From CAIWHR01 sp963843595 (GTDB lineage Bacteria; Pseudomonadota; Gammaproteobacteria; Burkholderiales; Casimicrobiaceae): a DNA stretch of 64,000 bases. Position 1 is the first letter of the stretch; each line of letters opens with the position of its first letter. A model generated the notes under the pieces. That model did not search any database, had not been told where the DNA came from, and worked only from the letters and a program-made list of their open reading frames with translations. Below, piece after piece: positions 15,202 to 24,116 of this stretch. Position numbers and translations under genes: made by a program. The DNA is taken from positions 1 to 64,000 of the forward strand of contig CAWJLG010000006.1 of the NCBI GenBank assembly GCA_963843595.1. Reading direction: 5' to 3'.

Positions 15202-17475
15202 TGCCGGATAACGACCGACCCGCTGTCCCGCCACCCGAGGCTTCGACGGCGGTCCAGGTCCGGCGCAGCACGGCGCTGTCCACGTTCGTCCTCCCGCCCG
15301 TCGCGGCCGCGGCGGAGGAGGACGACGCGATCCACTTCCGCGACCTCTGGCGCGTCATCGTCAAGCGCAAGTGGGTCGTGATTTCGGCGTTCCTCATCGT
15401 GCTCGTCGCCGCGCTGGTGGCGACGATGATGGCGACGCCGATCTACCGTGCGGCGACGACGCTCAAGATCGAGCGCGAGGCGCCGAAGGTCGTCGACTTC
15501 AAGAGCGTGACCCCCGACGAGCCGTCGTGGGACATGGATTTCTACCGCACGCAGTACGAGCTCCTGAAGAGCCGGACCCTGGCGGAGCGCGTGGTCGAGC
15601 AGCTGAACCTGCGGCAGCGCGCCGCCGCGAAGAAGGAGGAGTCGAAGCCGTGGTGGTCCGGCTTCCTCCGCGATTGGATGGGCAAGGACGCGGACAAGGG
15701 CGCCGACGAGGCACCGACGTCCGAAGCGGCGCGCAACCCCAACGCGGCGGCGGCCGCGGCGTTCCTCGGCTCGCTGACGGTGGAGCCGATCCGCAACTCG
15801 CGGCTGGTGCGGCTGTACTTCGACTCGCCGGACGCCCAGGCTCGCCTCCGATGCGCTCAACGCGCTCGCGCAGAACTTCATCGCCGTCAACCTCGAGCGG
15901 CGGTACGACGCGTCGTCGTACGCCAAGACGTTCCTCGAGGAGAAGCTGGCGCAGACCAAGGCGAAGCTCGAGGATTCCGAGCGGGCGCTGTTCGACTTCC
16001 AGCGCGACCAGCAGATCATCAACGTCGACGAGAAGCAGAACATCCTTGCGCAGACGCTCTCCGAATTCAACATGGCGGCGTCGAGGGCCGAGCAGGAGCG
16101 GCAGAAGGTCGAGTCGCTCTACCGGGAGTTCAAGGAGAACCCCGAGTCCTCGCCGCAGGTGATCGAGAACAAGGCGATCTCCACGCTGAAGGAACAGCGG
16201 GCGAAGATGCAGGCCGACTATCAGGACATGCTGCGCATCTACAAGCCCGCGTTCCCGAAGATGAAGCAGCTGCAGGCGTCGATCGAGGAGCTCGACAAGA
16301 AGATCAAGGAAGAGACCGAAGTCGTGCGCCGGTCCCTCGAGGGAACGTACAAGGCCACCGTCCAGCAGGAAGCCAACCTCCAGGCGAAGCTCGACTCCGC
16401 GAAGAAGGCGGTGCTCGACCTGCAGGACCGCAGCATCCGGTACAACATCCTGAAGCGCGAGGTGGACACCAACCGTTCGCTCTACGACGGGCTGCTGCAG
16501 CGGCTGAAGGAAGTGGGCGTCCAGGGCGGCGTGGGCACCAACAACGTGACCGTCGTCGACCCGGCCCTGACGCCCGGCGTGCCCTACAAGCCCAACCTGG
16601 TGCTGAACCTGCAGATCGCCGCGGTGCTCGGACTGATGCTCGGGATCGGGCTCGCGTTCTTCCTCGAGTACCTCGACGACACGCTGCGGCACCCCGAGGA
16701 CATGGAGCGGCTCACGCATCTGCCCGTGCTGGGCGTGATCCCGATGATCAAGGCGAAGAAGGGGCAGGACGTCGCGGCGCTCGCGCTGATGTCGCACCTG
16801 GATGCGCGGTCGAGCTTCGCCGAGGCCTACCGGTCGGTGCGCACGGCGCTGCAGTTCTCGACGCGCGAGGGAGCGCCCCGGCAGGTGGTGGTCACCAGCA
16901 CGACGGCGAAGGAGGGCAAGTCCACGACCGCGCTGGCGCTGGCGATCAATTTTGCGCAGCTGGGCCGGCCGATGCTGCTGATCGACGCCGATCTCCGAAA
17001 CCCGTCGCTGCACAAGTTCCTCGGCGTCGACAACAGCCGCGGGTTGTCGAACTACCTGTCGAGCGATCTTCCGGCGCTGGGCGTCGTGCGCACGACGACG
17101 ATACCCAACCTGTACGTGATTCCCGCAGGTCCGCTGCCGCCCAACCCGGTCGAGCTGCTGTCCGGCCCCAAGCTGCTGGGATTGCTCTCCGAGCTGGGCG
17201 AGCGGTACCCGCACATCGTCATCGATGCGCCGCCGGTGCTCGGCATCGCCGATGCGCTGGTGCTCGGCAACCAGGTCGGCTCGGTGCTCTTCGTCGTCGG
17301 CGCCGGCACCACGCGCAAGGCGCACGCGCGGGCGGCGTTGAAGCGGTTGCGGCAGGCAGGCGTGGTGCCGATCGGCGCCTTGATGACCAAGCTCGATCTG
17401 CGCGACGGCATGTACGGCTACGAGAGCGCGTACTACTACTACAAGAGCGCGAACGATGTGCCGCAGCTCACCTGA
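15201..17475 (+). CDS. Chain-length determinant fused to BY-kinase (Wzc-like), one frameshift
   Basis: The Wzz/GNVR domain begins with a membrane segment (WVVISAFLIVLVAALVATMM), followed by a long coiled-coil periplasmic region and a second membrane segment near residue 470. The kinase domain has TAKEGKSTTALAL (Walker A), MLLIDADLRNP (Walker A') and HIVIDAPPV (Walker B). The tail YGYESAYYYYKS is the Tyr cluster that BY-kinases autophosphorylate. The two parts are in different frames; an extra G near 15840 splits them, so the gene is one protein in nature if that is an error. It controls polymer length and assembly with the export protein and is opposed by the CpsB-type phosphatase downstream. 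Confidence 0.88.
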
Positions 17476-17546
17476 GCGGGACGTGGCGCCGCGCCGCCGG
17501 GTCGGCGGGTAATGACTCGACGGAACGGCAACGCGAGCGGGCGCGG

Positions 17547-18119
17547 ATGGGCGCTGACCTTACCGCCGAACTGCTCCTCCGCTTCTACCGCGATCCCACG
17601 CGTTACCGCGGCGAGGCCTGCGGCCGCGATGCCCCGCCCGTCGACAACGAGGTGATTCTGAAGCTCGCGCTCGGGCGGCCCGTCGAATTCACCGACGCCG
17701 CGCTGAACCAGGCGGGCACGGTCGCAACGTTGAGGAAGGCCGCTGCGTCGTACGTGCGGCACGTGTTCTTCCGCCCGGACGCGACGCCGTACCAGACGCT
17801 TGGCCTCGCGCCCGGCGCGTCGGCCCAGGCGATCAAGGAAAGCTTCCGGCTGCTGATGCAGCTCGTGCATCCGGATCGGCAGGATGCTCGCGACGTCTGG
17901 CCGGAATCGTTTGCGGCGCTGGCCAACCGCGCCTACGGCATTCTCCGGGACGAGGATTCACGTGCGGCGTACGACCGCGAGGCGGACGCACGTGCGGTGC
18001 AGGCACGCGCCAGCAAGCGGACGGTGACTGCCGCGCAGGCGTCGCGGATGCCGGCGGCGGCGGGGCCCTGGCCCCATCCGGGCGGGCGCACGTCCGCTCG
18101 AACCACCGGTGCTGCCTGA
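17547..18119 (+). CDS. J-domain protein (probable N-terminal part of a split gene)
   Basis: About 190 residues. A conserved first part (MGADLTAELLLRFYRDPTRY) is followed by a J domain, YQTLGLAPGASAQAIKESFR, with the HPD motif in LVHPDRQDARD and YGILRDEDSRAAYDRE. J domains stimulate an Hsp70; a specialised one in a polysaccharide operon suggests chaperone recruitment to the assembly complex. The frame ends at 18119, but translating the next frame just before that gives LEPPVLPEWLTAGVGGFVRA, which runs into the following membrane protein. A one-base indel in the GC-rich stretch around 18060-18100 would join both. Separate genes overlapping by 11 bases are the alternative. Confidence 0.72.
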   Translation: MGADLTAELLLRFYRDPTRYRGEACGRDAPPVDNEVILKLALGRPVEFTDAALNQAGTVATLRKAAASYVRHVFFRPDATPYQTLGLAPGASAQAIKESFRLLMQLVHPDRQDARDVWPESFAALANRAYGILRDEDSRAAYDREADARAVQARASKRTVTAAQASRMPAAAGPWPHPGGRTSARTTGAA

Positions 18120-19320
18120 GTGGTTGACCGCCGGCGTGGGGGGATTCGTGCGGGCGCACCCGGTCGTTGCGGCGTTCTCGGTGCTGATCGTCGTTGCCGC
18201 GCTGGTCATCGGCATGTCCATGCGCGAGGGACCGGAGGCGCAGTTGACCCGGGACGCCCGCGAGGTGCTGGCGTCCACGACGCCGGCGACGCCGGAAACC
18301 GCGCCTGCGGCGCCGGCCCCCGTTGTTCGACTCGCGGAGGCCGAGGCGGCAGCGTCGCAACGGAGCGCCGAAGCAGCGCGTACCGATCGCCCGATGTCTG
18401 CCGCGTCGCGGGTGGAGGACGCGCCGAAGATGCCGGAAAGCGCTCGCCCGTCGCCGCGAAGCGGGGCCGCGGACGCCGCCAAAGCGCCGGCGAACAGCGT
18501 CCCGTTGCGCGCCGGGTTGACGGCTGCGATGGTCCCGGTCGCGACCGCCGAGCCGGTTGCCGCGCCGTCGCCGCAGGTCGTTGCCAAGGCCGGCGGGGCG
18601 GAGCCGCGCGCAACCGCCCCCGTTGTTGCGGCCGCGGCGACGGCACCCCGGGTCGCCAGCGTCGATCCCGCCTCGGAGCCGCGCGCGATCGCGTCCACTG
18701 TTGCGGCCGCGGCGAGGGAGCCCCGCGTCGCCAGCGTGAAGCCTGCCTCGGCCGCCGAGCCGCCTCCGACGAGGTTCGCAGCGGGCGCTGCACAAGCACC
18801 TGCCCCCCCTGCAGCCGTTGTCGCCGACGCCCAGGTCGCGCGGGCGATGGCGCCCTCAGTCCGCACCGAACTGCCGGCACCAGCACCGCCGCCGGCCGCG
18901 CCGCCACTGCCCCCGGTCGCGACAGCATTGCCTCAGGCCGCGACGGCATTGCCACCCGCGACGGTCGAGATCGAGACCCTGTTTGCCGATTTCGTCGACG
19001 CCTACCAGCGCGGTCGCACCGACGCTTTCGCTGCCTTGTTCGACGACGATGCGGACACCAATCTGCGCCACGGCCGCGCCGCGATCCGCGGCGAGTACGA
19101 CGAGCTCTTTCGCCTGTCCCGCTGGCGTCAGATGCAGCTCACACTGATCAACTGGCGGCGCGTCGGGGATCGAGCCTTCGCCAAGGGCGAAATTGCGGTC
19201 CGGATCGGCTGGCACGACGGCCGCGAGATCGAGCAGCGCGTCGCGGTGGACATGGAGCTCGTGCGCCGCGACGGGCGCGCGGTGATCGCCCGGCTCTCGC
19301 ATCAGCCGAAGAGCCCGTGA
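18109..19320 (+). CDS. Membrane-anchored Ala/Pro-rich protein with SnoaL-like C-terminus
   Basis: About 403 residues. One membrane segment near the start (VVAAFSVLIVVAALVIGMSM) is followed by a long low-complexity Ala/Pro region (about residues 50-290). The last 110 residues (VEIETLFADFVDAYQRGRTD, then RAAIRGEYDELFRLSRWRQM, then INWRRVGDRAFAKGEIAVRI) look like a SnoaL/NTF2-like fold, which often binds small ligands or mediates assembly. It probably forms one protein with the J-domain part upstream. GTG at 18109 is the start if it is separate. Its TGA overlaps the GTG of the TPR gene. The likely site is the inner membrane with a periplasmic C-terminus. Confidence 0.65.
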   Translation: MLPEWLTAGVGGFVRAHPVVAAFSVLIVVAALVIGMSMREGPEAQLTRDAREVLASTTPATPETAPAAPAPVVRLAEAEAAASQRSAEAARTDRPMSAASRVEDAPKMPESARPSPRSGAADAAKAPANSVPLRAGLTAAMVPVATAEPVAAPSPQVVAKAGGAEPRATAPVVAAAATAPRVASVDPASEPRAIASTVAAAAREPRVASVKPASAAEPPPTRFAAGAAQAPAPPAAVVADAQVARAMAPSVRTELPAPAPPPAAPPLPPVATALPQAATALPPATVEIETLFADFVDAYQRGRTDAFAALFDDDADTNLRHGRAAIRGEYDELFRLSRWRQMQLTLINWRRVGDRAFAKGEIAVRIGWHDGREIEQRVAVDMELVRRDGRAVIARLSHQPKSP

Positions 19321-20549
19321 GCGCGACGGACGAGGCAGTCTCCGCGCGCGTTCCGCGTGGCGCGCTGCTGGCGGTCACCGTCGTCGTCGGACTTCTGCTG
19401 GTCTGGCGGATCGTCGTCACCGGCGCCGGCGCGCTGCTCGAGGGGAGCAGCGCCGCCGACCCCGATCGGGCGCTGGCGCCGCTGGAGACCGGCACGCCGG
19501 ACCGGCCGTGGCGGGAGCGCCTGGCCCGGAATCCTGCGGACTACGTGGCGCTGGTCGTGATGGCCTTGCAGCTCGAGCGTCAGGGCAGGACGGCCGAAGC
19601 GCGCGGCGCCATGCGCGAGGCGATGCGTCTCGCGCCGGCCGACCGGCAGACGTTGCTCGAAGCCGGCGCGTTCCATCTCCGCGCGGGAGAGGAGGCGCAG
19701 GCGCTGGCGATCTTCCGCCGCGCGGTCGACCTGTACCCCGAAGTGCGCGGCAGCGTCTGGCCCTTGTTTACGGCAATCCTTGCCGGCGGTCGCCGCGACA
19801 GCTTCTTTGCCGGCCTCGCCCGCGACAATCCGGAGTGGTGGCCCGCGTTCTTCGGCCATGCGTGCGAGAAGGCCGTCGACGTCGACGCCCTGCAACGCGT
19901 CTTCGCCGTGCGCGCCGCCGCCGGTACCGCGGTCGTGGACGAGCGTCGCTGCCTCATCGGCCGACTGCAGCGCGAGAAGCGGTGGGCACAGGCGTATCAG
20001 GTGTGGCTCAACAGTCTGCCCGCCGACCAGCGGCAGCGCGTCGGCTACGTGTTCAACGGGGGCTTCGAGGCGCCGATTTCGAACGTCGGATTCGACTGGC
20101 TGACGCCGGCGCAGGACGCGATCACCGTCGAGGCGCAGCCGGTCGACGGCGCGACCGGCCGCCGCGCGCTGCGCGTCGAGTTCTTCAACAAGCGCTGGAC
20201 CGGGCCACCGGCGCAGCAATATCTGATGCTGTTCCCCGGCCGGTACCGGTTCGAGGGACGCGGCCGCGCCGACGGGCTCGAAACCTGGCTTGGCGTCCAG
20301 TGGGGCCTCTACTGCCTGTCGGAGGCCGGCAACGAGTCGCGCCAGCTCGCCCGCAGCGACCGTTTCCTCGGGTCCACGCAGTGGGAGGACTTTCACGAGG
20401 ATTTCGCGGTGCCGAAGGATTGTCCGGTACAGGTGTTGCGGCTCGAGCTCGCGAACCCCCGGCGCGACGCCACGTCACCCGGCAATGTTGCAGCGAGGCT
20501 GCGTGGCACCCTCTGGTTCGACGATTTCCGGGTGCGCAGCCTTGACTAG
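19317..20549 (+). CDS. TPR-containing membrane protein of the exopolysaccharide operon
   Basis: About 410 residues, GTG start overlapping the preceding TGA. A membrane segment (LLAVTVVVGLLLVWRIVVTG) lies near the N-terminus. Tetratricopeptide-like helices follow: ADYVALVVMALQLERQGRTA, then EARGAMREAMRLAPADRQTL and AGEEAQALAIFRRAVDLYPE. The C-terminal 170 residues are not TPR: NGGFEAPISNVGFDWL, LRVEFFNKRWTG and GTLWFDDFRVRSLD look like a carbohydrate-binding-like beta sandwich. It probably acts as a periplasmic scaffold in polymer assembly. A specific role is not known to me. Confidence 0.75.
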   Translation: MSATDEAVSARVPRGALLAVTVVVGLLLVWRIVVTGAGALLEGSSAADPDRALAPLETGTPDRPWRERLARNPADYVALVVMALQLERQGRTAEARGAMREAMRLAPADRQTLLEAGAFHLRAGEEAQALAIFRRAVDLYPEVRGSVWPLFTAILAGGRRDSFFAGLARDNPEWWPAFFGHACEKAVDVDALQRVFAVRAAAGTAVVDERRCLIGRLQREKRWAQAYQVWLNSLPADQRQRVGYVFNGGFEAPISNVGFDWLTPAQDAITVEAQPVDGATGRRALRVEFFNKRWTGPPAQQYLMLFPGRYRFEGRGRADGLETWLGVQWGLYCLSEAGNESRQLARSDRFLGSTQWEDFHEDFAVPKDCPVQVLRLELANPRRDATSPGNVAARLRGTLWFDDFRVRSLD

Positions 20550-20626
20550 GCGGGATGCCGGTCCATAATGCTTGAAAAGGGGTTTCAGCTCAGCGGGTTG
20601 TCGTGCTCCGGGCTTTGAGGGATTTC

Positions 20627-21096
20627 ATGGATCATTCGCGTCATTGCAACGGGTGTCGCGATTGCCGCCGCGCTTGGTCGCGGGCTCCGCGCTCGCGCAA
20701 CAAGGCTCCGTGGCGAGGCTTACCGGCCTCGAGGGCAACGTGCTGGTGAGCCAGGGCGATGCGATGGCCGCCGCCGCCAACGGTCAGCGTTTGGCCGTCG
20801 GTACGCGCGTCGTGACCACGGCGGGTGCCAAGGTGACGATCAACTATGACGTCGGCTGCGACATCGCGCTGAAGGAGAATCAGCGCTTCACGGTGCGGTT
20901 GGGCGAATGCGCGGCGTTGCTCGCGGAAGTCGTGCCGCTTGGGCCGGCGGCCGGTGCCATCGGCGGCGGGACCGTGGTTGCAACGGGGGTGACGGGCGTG
21001 CCCGTGGCGGCTGCGGTGGGCGGGATCGCCACCATCGGTTACCTGGGCTACGGCGCGTACGAGACCTTCAGGAACAAGTCCGTCAGCCCGAACTGA
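20627..21096 (+). CDS. Small secreted FecR-like protein (frame breaks in signal peptide)
   Basis: The mature part is clear: GSVARLTGLEGNVLVSQGDA, then LAVGTRVVTTAGAKVTINYD and CDIALKENQRFTVRLGEC, a FecR-like beta pattern. A Gly/Ala-rich hydrophobic tail follows (VVATGVTGVPVAAAVGGIAT). The signal peptide is split: IIRVIATGVAIAAAL is in one frame and LVAGSALAQQGS in the next, so there is an indel near 20670. The ATG at 20627 is not in frame with either, so a second indel is likely close to it. The two Cys (CDIALKENQ and GEC) may pair. It is followed by a strong intrinsic terminator, so it ends a transcription unit. Function is unknown. Confidence 0.6.
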
Positions 21097-21126
21097 TCAT
21101 CATCGACACCCCGATCGTCGATCGAA

Positions 21127-21156
21127 ACGTGGAGCCTGCGGGCTCCACGTTTTTTT
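21127..21156 (+). terminator. Rho-independent terminator overlapping the ligase start
   Basis: A perfect 10-bp stem (ACGTGGAGCC and GGCTCCACGT), loop TGCG, then a run of seven T (21150-21156). The GTG proposed for the ligase gene lies inside the left arm (21129-21131). Confidence 0.88.
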
Positions 21157-22541
21157 ATTCGCTGGCCCTGTTCCTGGTGCTGGCCCCGCTGTACAAGGCG
21201 GGGAACCGGCCGCTGCCGCTGCTGCTGCTCGAACTCGCCGCGGTCGGCTTCATCGTCGCACTCGCGGTGCGCGGCACGCTGGGCATGACCTTGCGCCGGC
21301 TGCCGCGCCCGCTGCTCGTGGCAATCGGCGCGCTGCTCGCCTATCCGCTGCTGCAGCTCGTGCCGCTGCCCGAGTCGGTGTGGCGCGCGCTGCCGGGACA
21401 CGCCCCGTACGCCGCGGTGCTCGAGCAGTTCGCGGCGGCGGGTGTGACGGGCGTCCACCGCGCGATTTCCGTGGTGCCTTCCGCGACCGAGTACGGCTGG
21501 CTGGCACTGCTGCCGCCGCTCGCCTGCCTCCTCGCCGTGCAATGGCTCGCGCCGGCGCAGGTGGTCCGGCTGCTGCTGGTGCTCGCGATTCTTGCCGGTG
21601 TCGAGGGCCTGCTGGGCCTGCTGCAGGTCGCCGCCGGCGACGAATCGATCTTCTACCTGCGCAACGACCAGGCGTTCGGCACCGCGACCGGAACGTTCGT
21701 CAACCGCAACCATTTCGCCGCGATGCTCGCGATGATGCTGCCGGTGATCGTGGGGCTCTTGGTCTACAGCATCGTCCGCGCGAGGCACCGTCACCGGCGG
21801 CGCGGATTCGCGTTCGACGCGGAGGCGATGTCGCAACGCATCCTGGTGTTCGCGTCGGCGGCGCTGGTCCTGCTTTGCCTCTTCTTCACGCGGTCGCGCG
21901 CCGGCATCGCGACCGCGCTACTCGGTCTCGCGTTCTCGTCGGTCATGCTGGTGCGCGCGCGCGCCGGTTGGAAACACGCCAACCTGATCGTCACCGGCGT
22001 CGTCGTCACCGGCATCGTGCTGGGGGCGCTGATCGGCCTCGCGCCGATCCTCGAGCGCGTCGAGCCCGATCAGCTGCGGCTCTCGGCGGAGGGCAGGCTC
22101 GCGATTTCCGCGGCGACGCTGCGCGCGGCGATCGAGTTCCTGCCGTTCGGCAGCGGGCTGTCGACCTTCGCCAGCGTGTTCCCCCGCTTCCAGGTCGAGG
22201 CGCTCGGCGGCTACATCGACTACGCGCACAACGACTACATGCAGTTCTTCATGGAGCAGGGGCTCGCGGCGCCGGTCATCGTCGGGCTGCTGCTCTTCAC
22301 CTGGGCGAAGCGGATGACCGCGTTGCTGCGGCGGGAGGATGGCCGCAGCTTCACCGTGCTCCAGGTCGCCGCAGGCGTCGGTCTCTTGCCGATGATGGTG
22401 CACAGCCTGTTCGACTTCGCGTTGCACATGCCGGCGAATGCGATGTTGTCCGCCACCCTCGCGGGCGTGATGCTGCATCCCGGTGTCGAAGGCGTCCGGG
22501 TGGGCGGCGAAAGCAGAACGCAGGGTGCGCGACGATCATGA
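21129..22541 (+). CDS. O-antigen ligase/Wzy-type polymerase family protein
   Basis: About 470 residues with roughly ten or more membrane segments, for example LALFLVLAPLY, LLLVLAILAGVEGLLGLLQV and LVFASAALVLLCLF. The Wzy_C core includes TGTFVNRNHFAAMLAMMLPV and FFTRSRAGIATALLGLA, with HNDYMQFFMEQGL in a later loop. Such proteins polymerise or ligate polysaccharide repeats at the periplasmic face. In a Wza/Wzc-type operon a polymerase role is more likely. GTG at 21129 is the first in-frame start that keeps the first membrane helix; it lies in the terminator stem. Its TGA overlaps the ATG of the CpsB gene. Confidence 0.85.
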   Translation: MEPAGSTFFYSLALFLVLAPLYKAGNRPLPLLLLELAAVGFIVALAVRGTLGMTLRRLPRPLLVAIGALLAYPLLQLVPLPESVWRALPGHAPYAAVLEQFAAAGVTGVHRAISVVPSATEYGWLALLPPLACLLAVQWLAPAQVVRLLLVLAILAGVEGLLGLLQVAAGDESIFYLRNDQAFGTATGTFVNRNHFAAMLAMMLPVIVGLLVYSIVRARHRHRRRGFAFDAEAMSQRILVFASAALVLLCLFFTRSRAGIATALLGLAFSSVMLVRARAGWKHANLIVTGVVVTGIVLGALIGLAPILERVEPDQLRLSAEGRLAISAATLRAAIEFLPFGSGLSTFASVFPRFQVEALGGYIDYAHNDYMQFFMEQGLAAPVIVGLLLFTWAKRMTALLRREDGRSFTVLQVAAGVGLLPMMVHSLFDFALHMPANAMLSATLAGVMLHPGVEGVRVGGESRTQGARRS

Positions 22542-23350
22542 TCGACCTCCACTGCCACCTGCTCCCCGGCATCGACGACGGCGCGCCCGACGAGGCCACG
22601 TCGCTGGCCATGGCGCGCATCGCCGTCGCCGACGGCATTCGCATGACGGCGTGCACCCCGCACATCTATCCGGGGCTCTACGAGAACGACGGCGCCGGGA
22701 TCAAGGCGCGGATCGCCGTCCTGCAGCGCCGGCTGCAGGACGAGGGGATCGAGCTCACCCTGACGATCGGCGCCGACGCGCACCTGACGCCGGAACTCCT
22801 CGGGCGAATCAAGGCGCGGACGGCACCCACGCTCGCGGGCGGCCGCTACTTCCTGCTGGAGCCGCCGCACACCGTTGCGCCCCCGCGCTTTGCCGAGTCG
22901 GTGTTCGACTTCATCGCCGCCGGCTTCGTGCCGGTGATCACGCATCCCGAGCGCCTGACGTGGATCAAGCAGCACTACGCGGTCTTCGCCGCGCTGGTGC
23001 AGAGCGGCGCGTGGATGCAGGTGACCGCGGGAAGCCTCACCGGCCGCTTCGGCGAGGGCGCGCAGTTCTTCGCGCAGAAGATGCTCGACGACGGCCTCGT
23101 GCACATTCTCGCCACCGACGCGCACAGCACGCGCAGCCGACCGCCGCTGCTCGCCGAGGGGTGCACGGCCGCCGAAAAATGGGTCGGCGCGGAGGAGGCG
23201 CAGCGGCTCGTCCGCGAGCGCCCGCAGGCGATCCTCGACAACCGGCCACCCAGGGAAGTCGCCCCGGTCCCGGCGCTGCGGGGCGGGCACGTCAATCGCG
23301 CACGGCGCGGCTTCCTCGGGCGACTCATCGGTCGCCACGGGCGACCCTAA
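22538..23350 (+). CDS. CpsB/CapC-type protein tyrosine phosphatase (PHP fold)
   Basis: About 270 residues. The N-terminal metal motif is MIDLHCHLLPGIDDGAPDE, followed by ACTPHIYPGLY, FVPVITHPERL and ILATDAHS. This is the Mn-dependent PHP-type phosphatase family that removes phosphate from the Tyr tail of BY-kinases. Start ATG overlaps the ligase stop. With the kinase at 15201-17475 it forms the phosphorylation cycle that controls polymer chain length. The C-terminal Arg-rich tail (GFLGRLIGRHGRP) is an unusual extension. Confidence 0.9.
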   Translation: MIDLHCHLLPGIDDGAPDEATSLAMARIAVADGIRMTACTPHIYPGLYENDGAGIKARIAVLQRRLQDEGIELTLTIGADAHLTPELLGRIKARTAPTLAGGRYFLLEPPHTVAPPRFAESVFDFIAAGFVPVITHPERLTWIKQHYAVFAALVQSGAWMQVTAGSLTGRFGEGAQFFAQKMLDDGLVHILATDAHSTRSRPPLLAEGCTAAEKWVGAEEAQRLVRERPQAILDNRPPREVAPVPALRGGHVNRARRGFLGRLIGRHGRP

Positions 23351-23365
23351 GGGCGGGCGACTGCC

Positions 23366-24037
23366 TCAACCCCGCACGACGAGCCACAGCAGGCCCATCA
23401 GCACCGGCTGATGGACCATGTAGACGAGGAGGCTGTGGCGTCCGAGGAAGCGCAGCCAGCGCGGCGCCGCCGCCAGCGGGGCGAGCGCGCGGAACTGCGT
23501 CCGCAGCAGCGCGTGTCCCGCGGCGATCCCGATCAACACGAATCCGGCCCACGGCGCGAGCGGCACGTAGTCCTCGGTCGCGGGCTTGCGGGTTCCGAAG
23601 CCGATCCACGACAGCCAGCGCTGGTCGAACGCGGCATGCACGAAGGTGACGCCCGCGACGACGATCGCCACGCCCACGCCGAGGGCAACGACAGGCCGCC
23701 GCGCCAGCGGGCGCGCGAGCACCGACGCCGTGGCGATGCTGTGCAGGATCCCGAAGTAGATGTAGGTCGCCGGGAAGACCACGTAGCTGCCGATGCTCGC
23801 GACGGCCGCACAGCCGGCGATCAGCGCGATCCGGCGCCAGAACCGCGCGGGCGACTGTCCCGCATTCACGGCGACGACGAGCGAAATGCCGACCAGCAGC
23901 ATGAACGACGTCACGATCAGCGCGCGAAACCCGAGCCAGAACGGATCGTGCTCGAAATCGGCCGCGATGACGCGAAAGAAGCGCAGGTCGAAGCAGAAGT
24001 GGTAGACGAACATCAGGCAGAGCGCCCCGCCGCGCAT
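23366..24037 (-). CDS. DUF1624 / heparan-alpha-glucosaminide acetyltransferase-like membrane protein
   Basis: At least 223 residues, seven or so membrane helices: MRGGALCLMFVYHFCFDLRF, IVTSFMLLVGISLVVAV, GSYVVFPATYIYFGILHS and RFLGRHSLLVYMVHQPVLMG. The RHSLLVYMVHQP box is typical of acyltransferase-3/DUF1624 proteins. The conserved start (ARIPGIDAMRGG) extends upstream of this ATG without an in-frame start codon. An ATG in another frame (MSRKRGRSKRNA, about 24118) may be the true start with a frameshift between. It would acetylate a sugar or other acceptor at the membrane; the substrate is unknown. Confidence 0.75.
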   Translation of the reverse strand: MRGGALCLMFVYHFCFDLRFFRVIAADFEHDPFWLGFRALIVTSFMLLVGISLVVAVNAGQSPARFWRRIALIAGCAAVASIGSYVVFPATYIYFGILHSIATASVLARPLARRPVVALGVGVAIVVAGVTFVHAAFDQRWLSWIGFGTRKPATEDYVPLAPWAGFVLIGIAAGHALLRTQFRALAPLAAAPRWLRFLGRHSLLVYMVHQPVLMGLLWLVVRG

Positions 24038-24116
24038 GGCGTCGATGCCCGGTATCCGCGCCGGCGCCGACGGTGCGCGGGCGTTGCGTTCCGCTTCGAC
24101 CTGCCCCGCTTTCGGC

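Noticed and set aside
15835..15850. Programmed frameshift in the BY-kinase gene
   Set aside because: No slippery heptamer or following structure was evident, and similar breaks occur in many unrelated genes nearby, so an indel error is simpler.
21150..21156. Run of seven T as a slippery recoding site
   Set aside because: It directly follows a perfect hairpin in terminator order and no conserved protein requires a frame change there.
17439..23350. Exosortase (XrtA) system
   Set aside because: The export, kinase, J-domain and TPR genes recall such loci, but no exosortase with its membrane Cys-Arg-His pattern is present, and no PEP-CTERM tail was seen.
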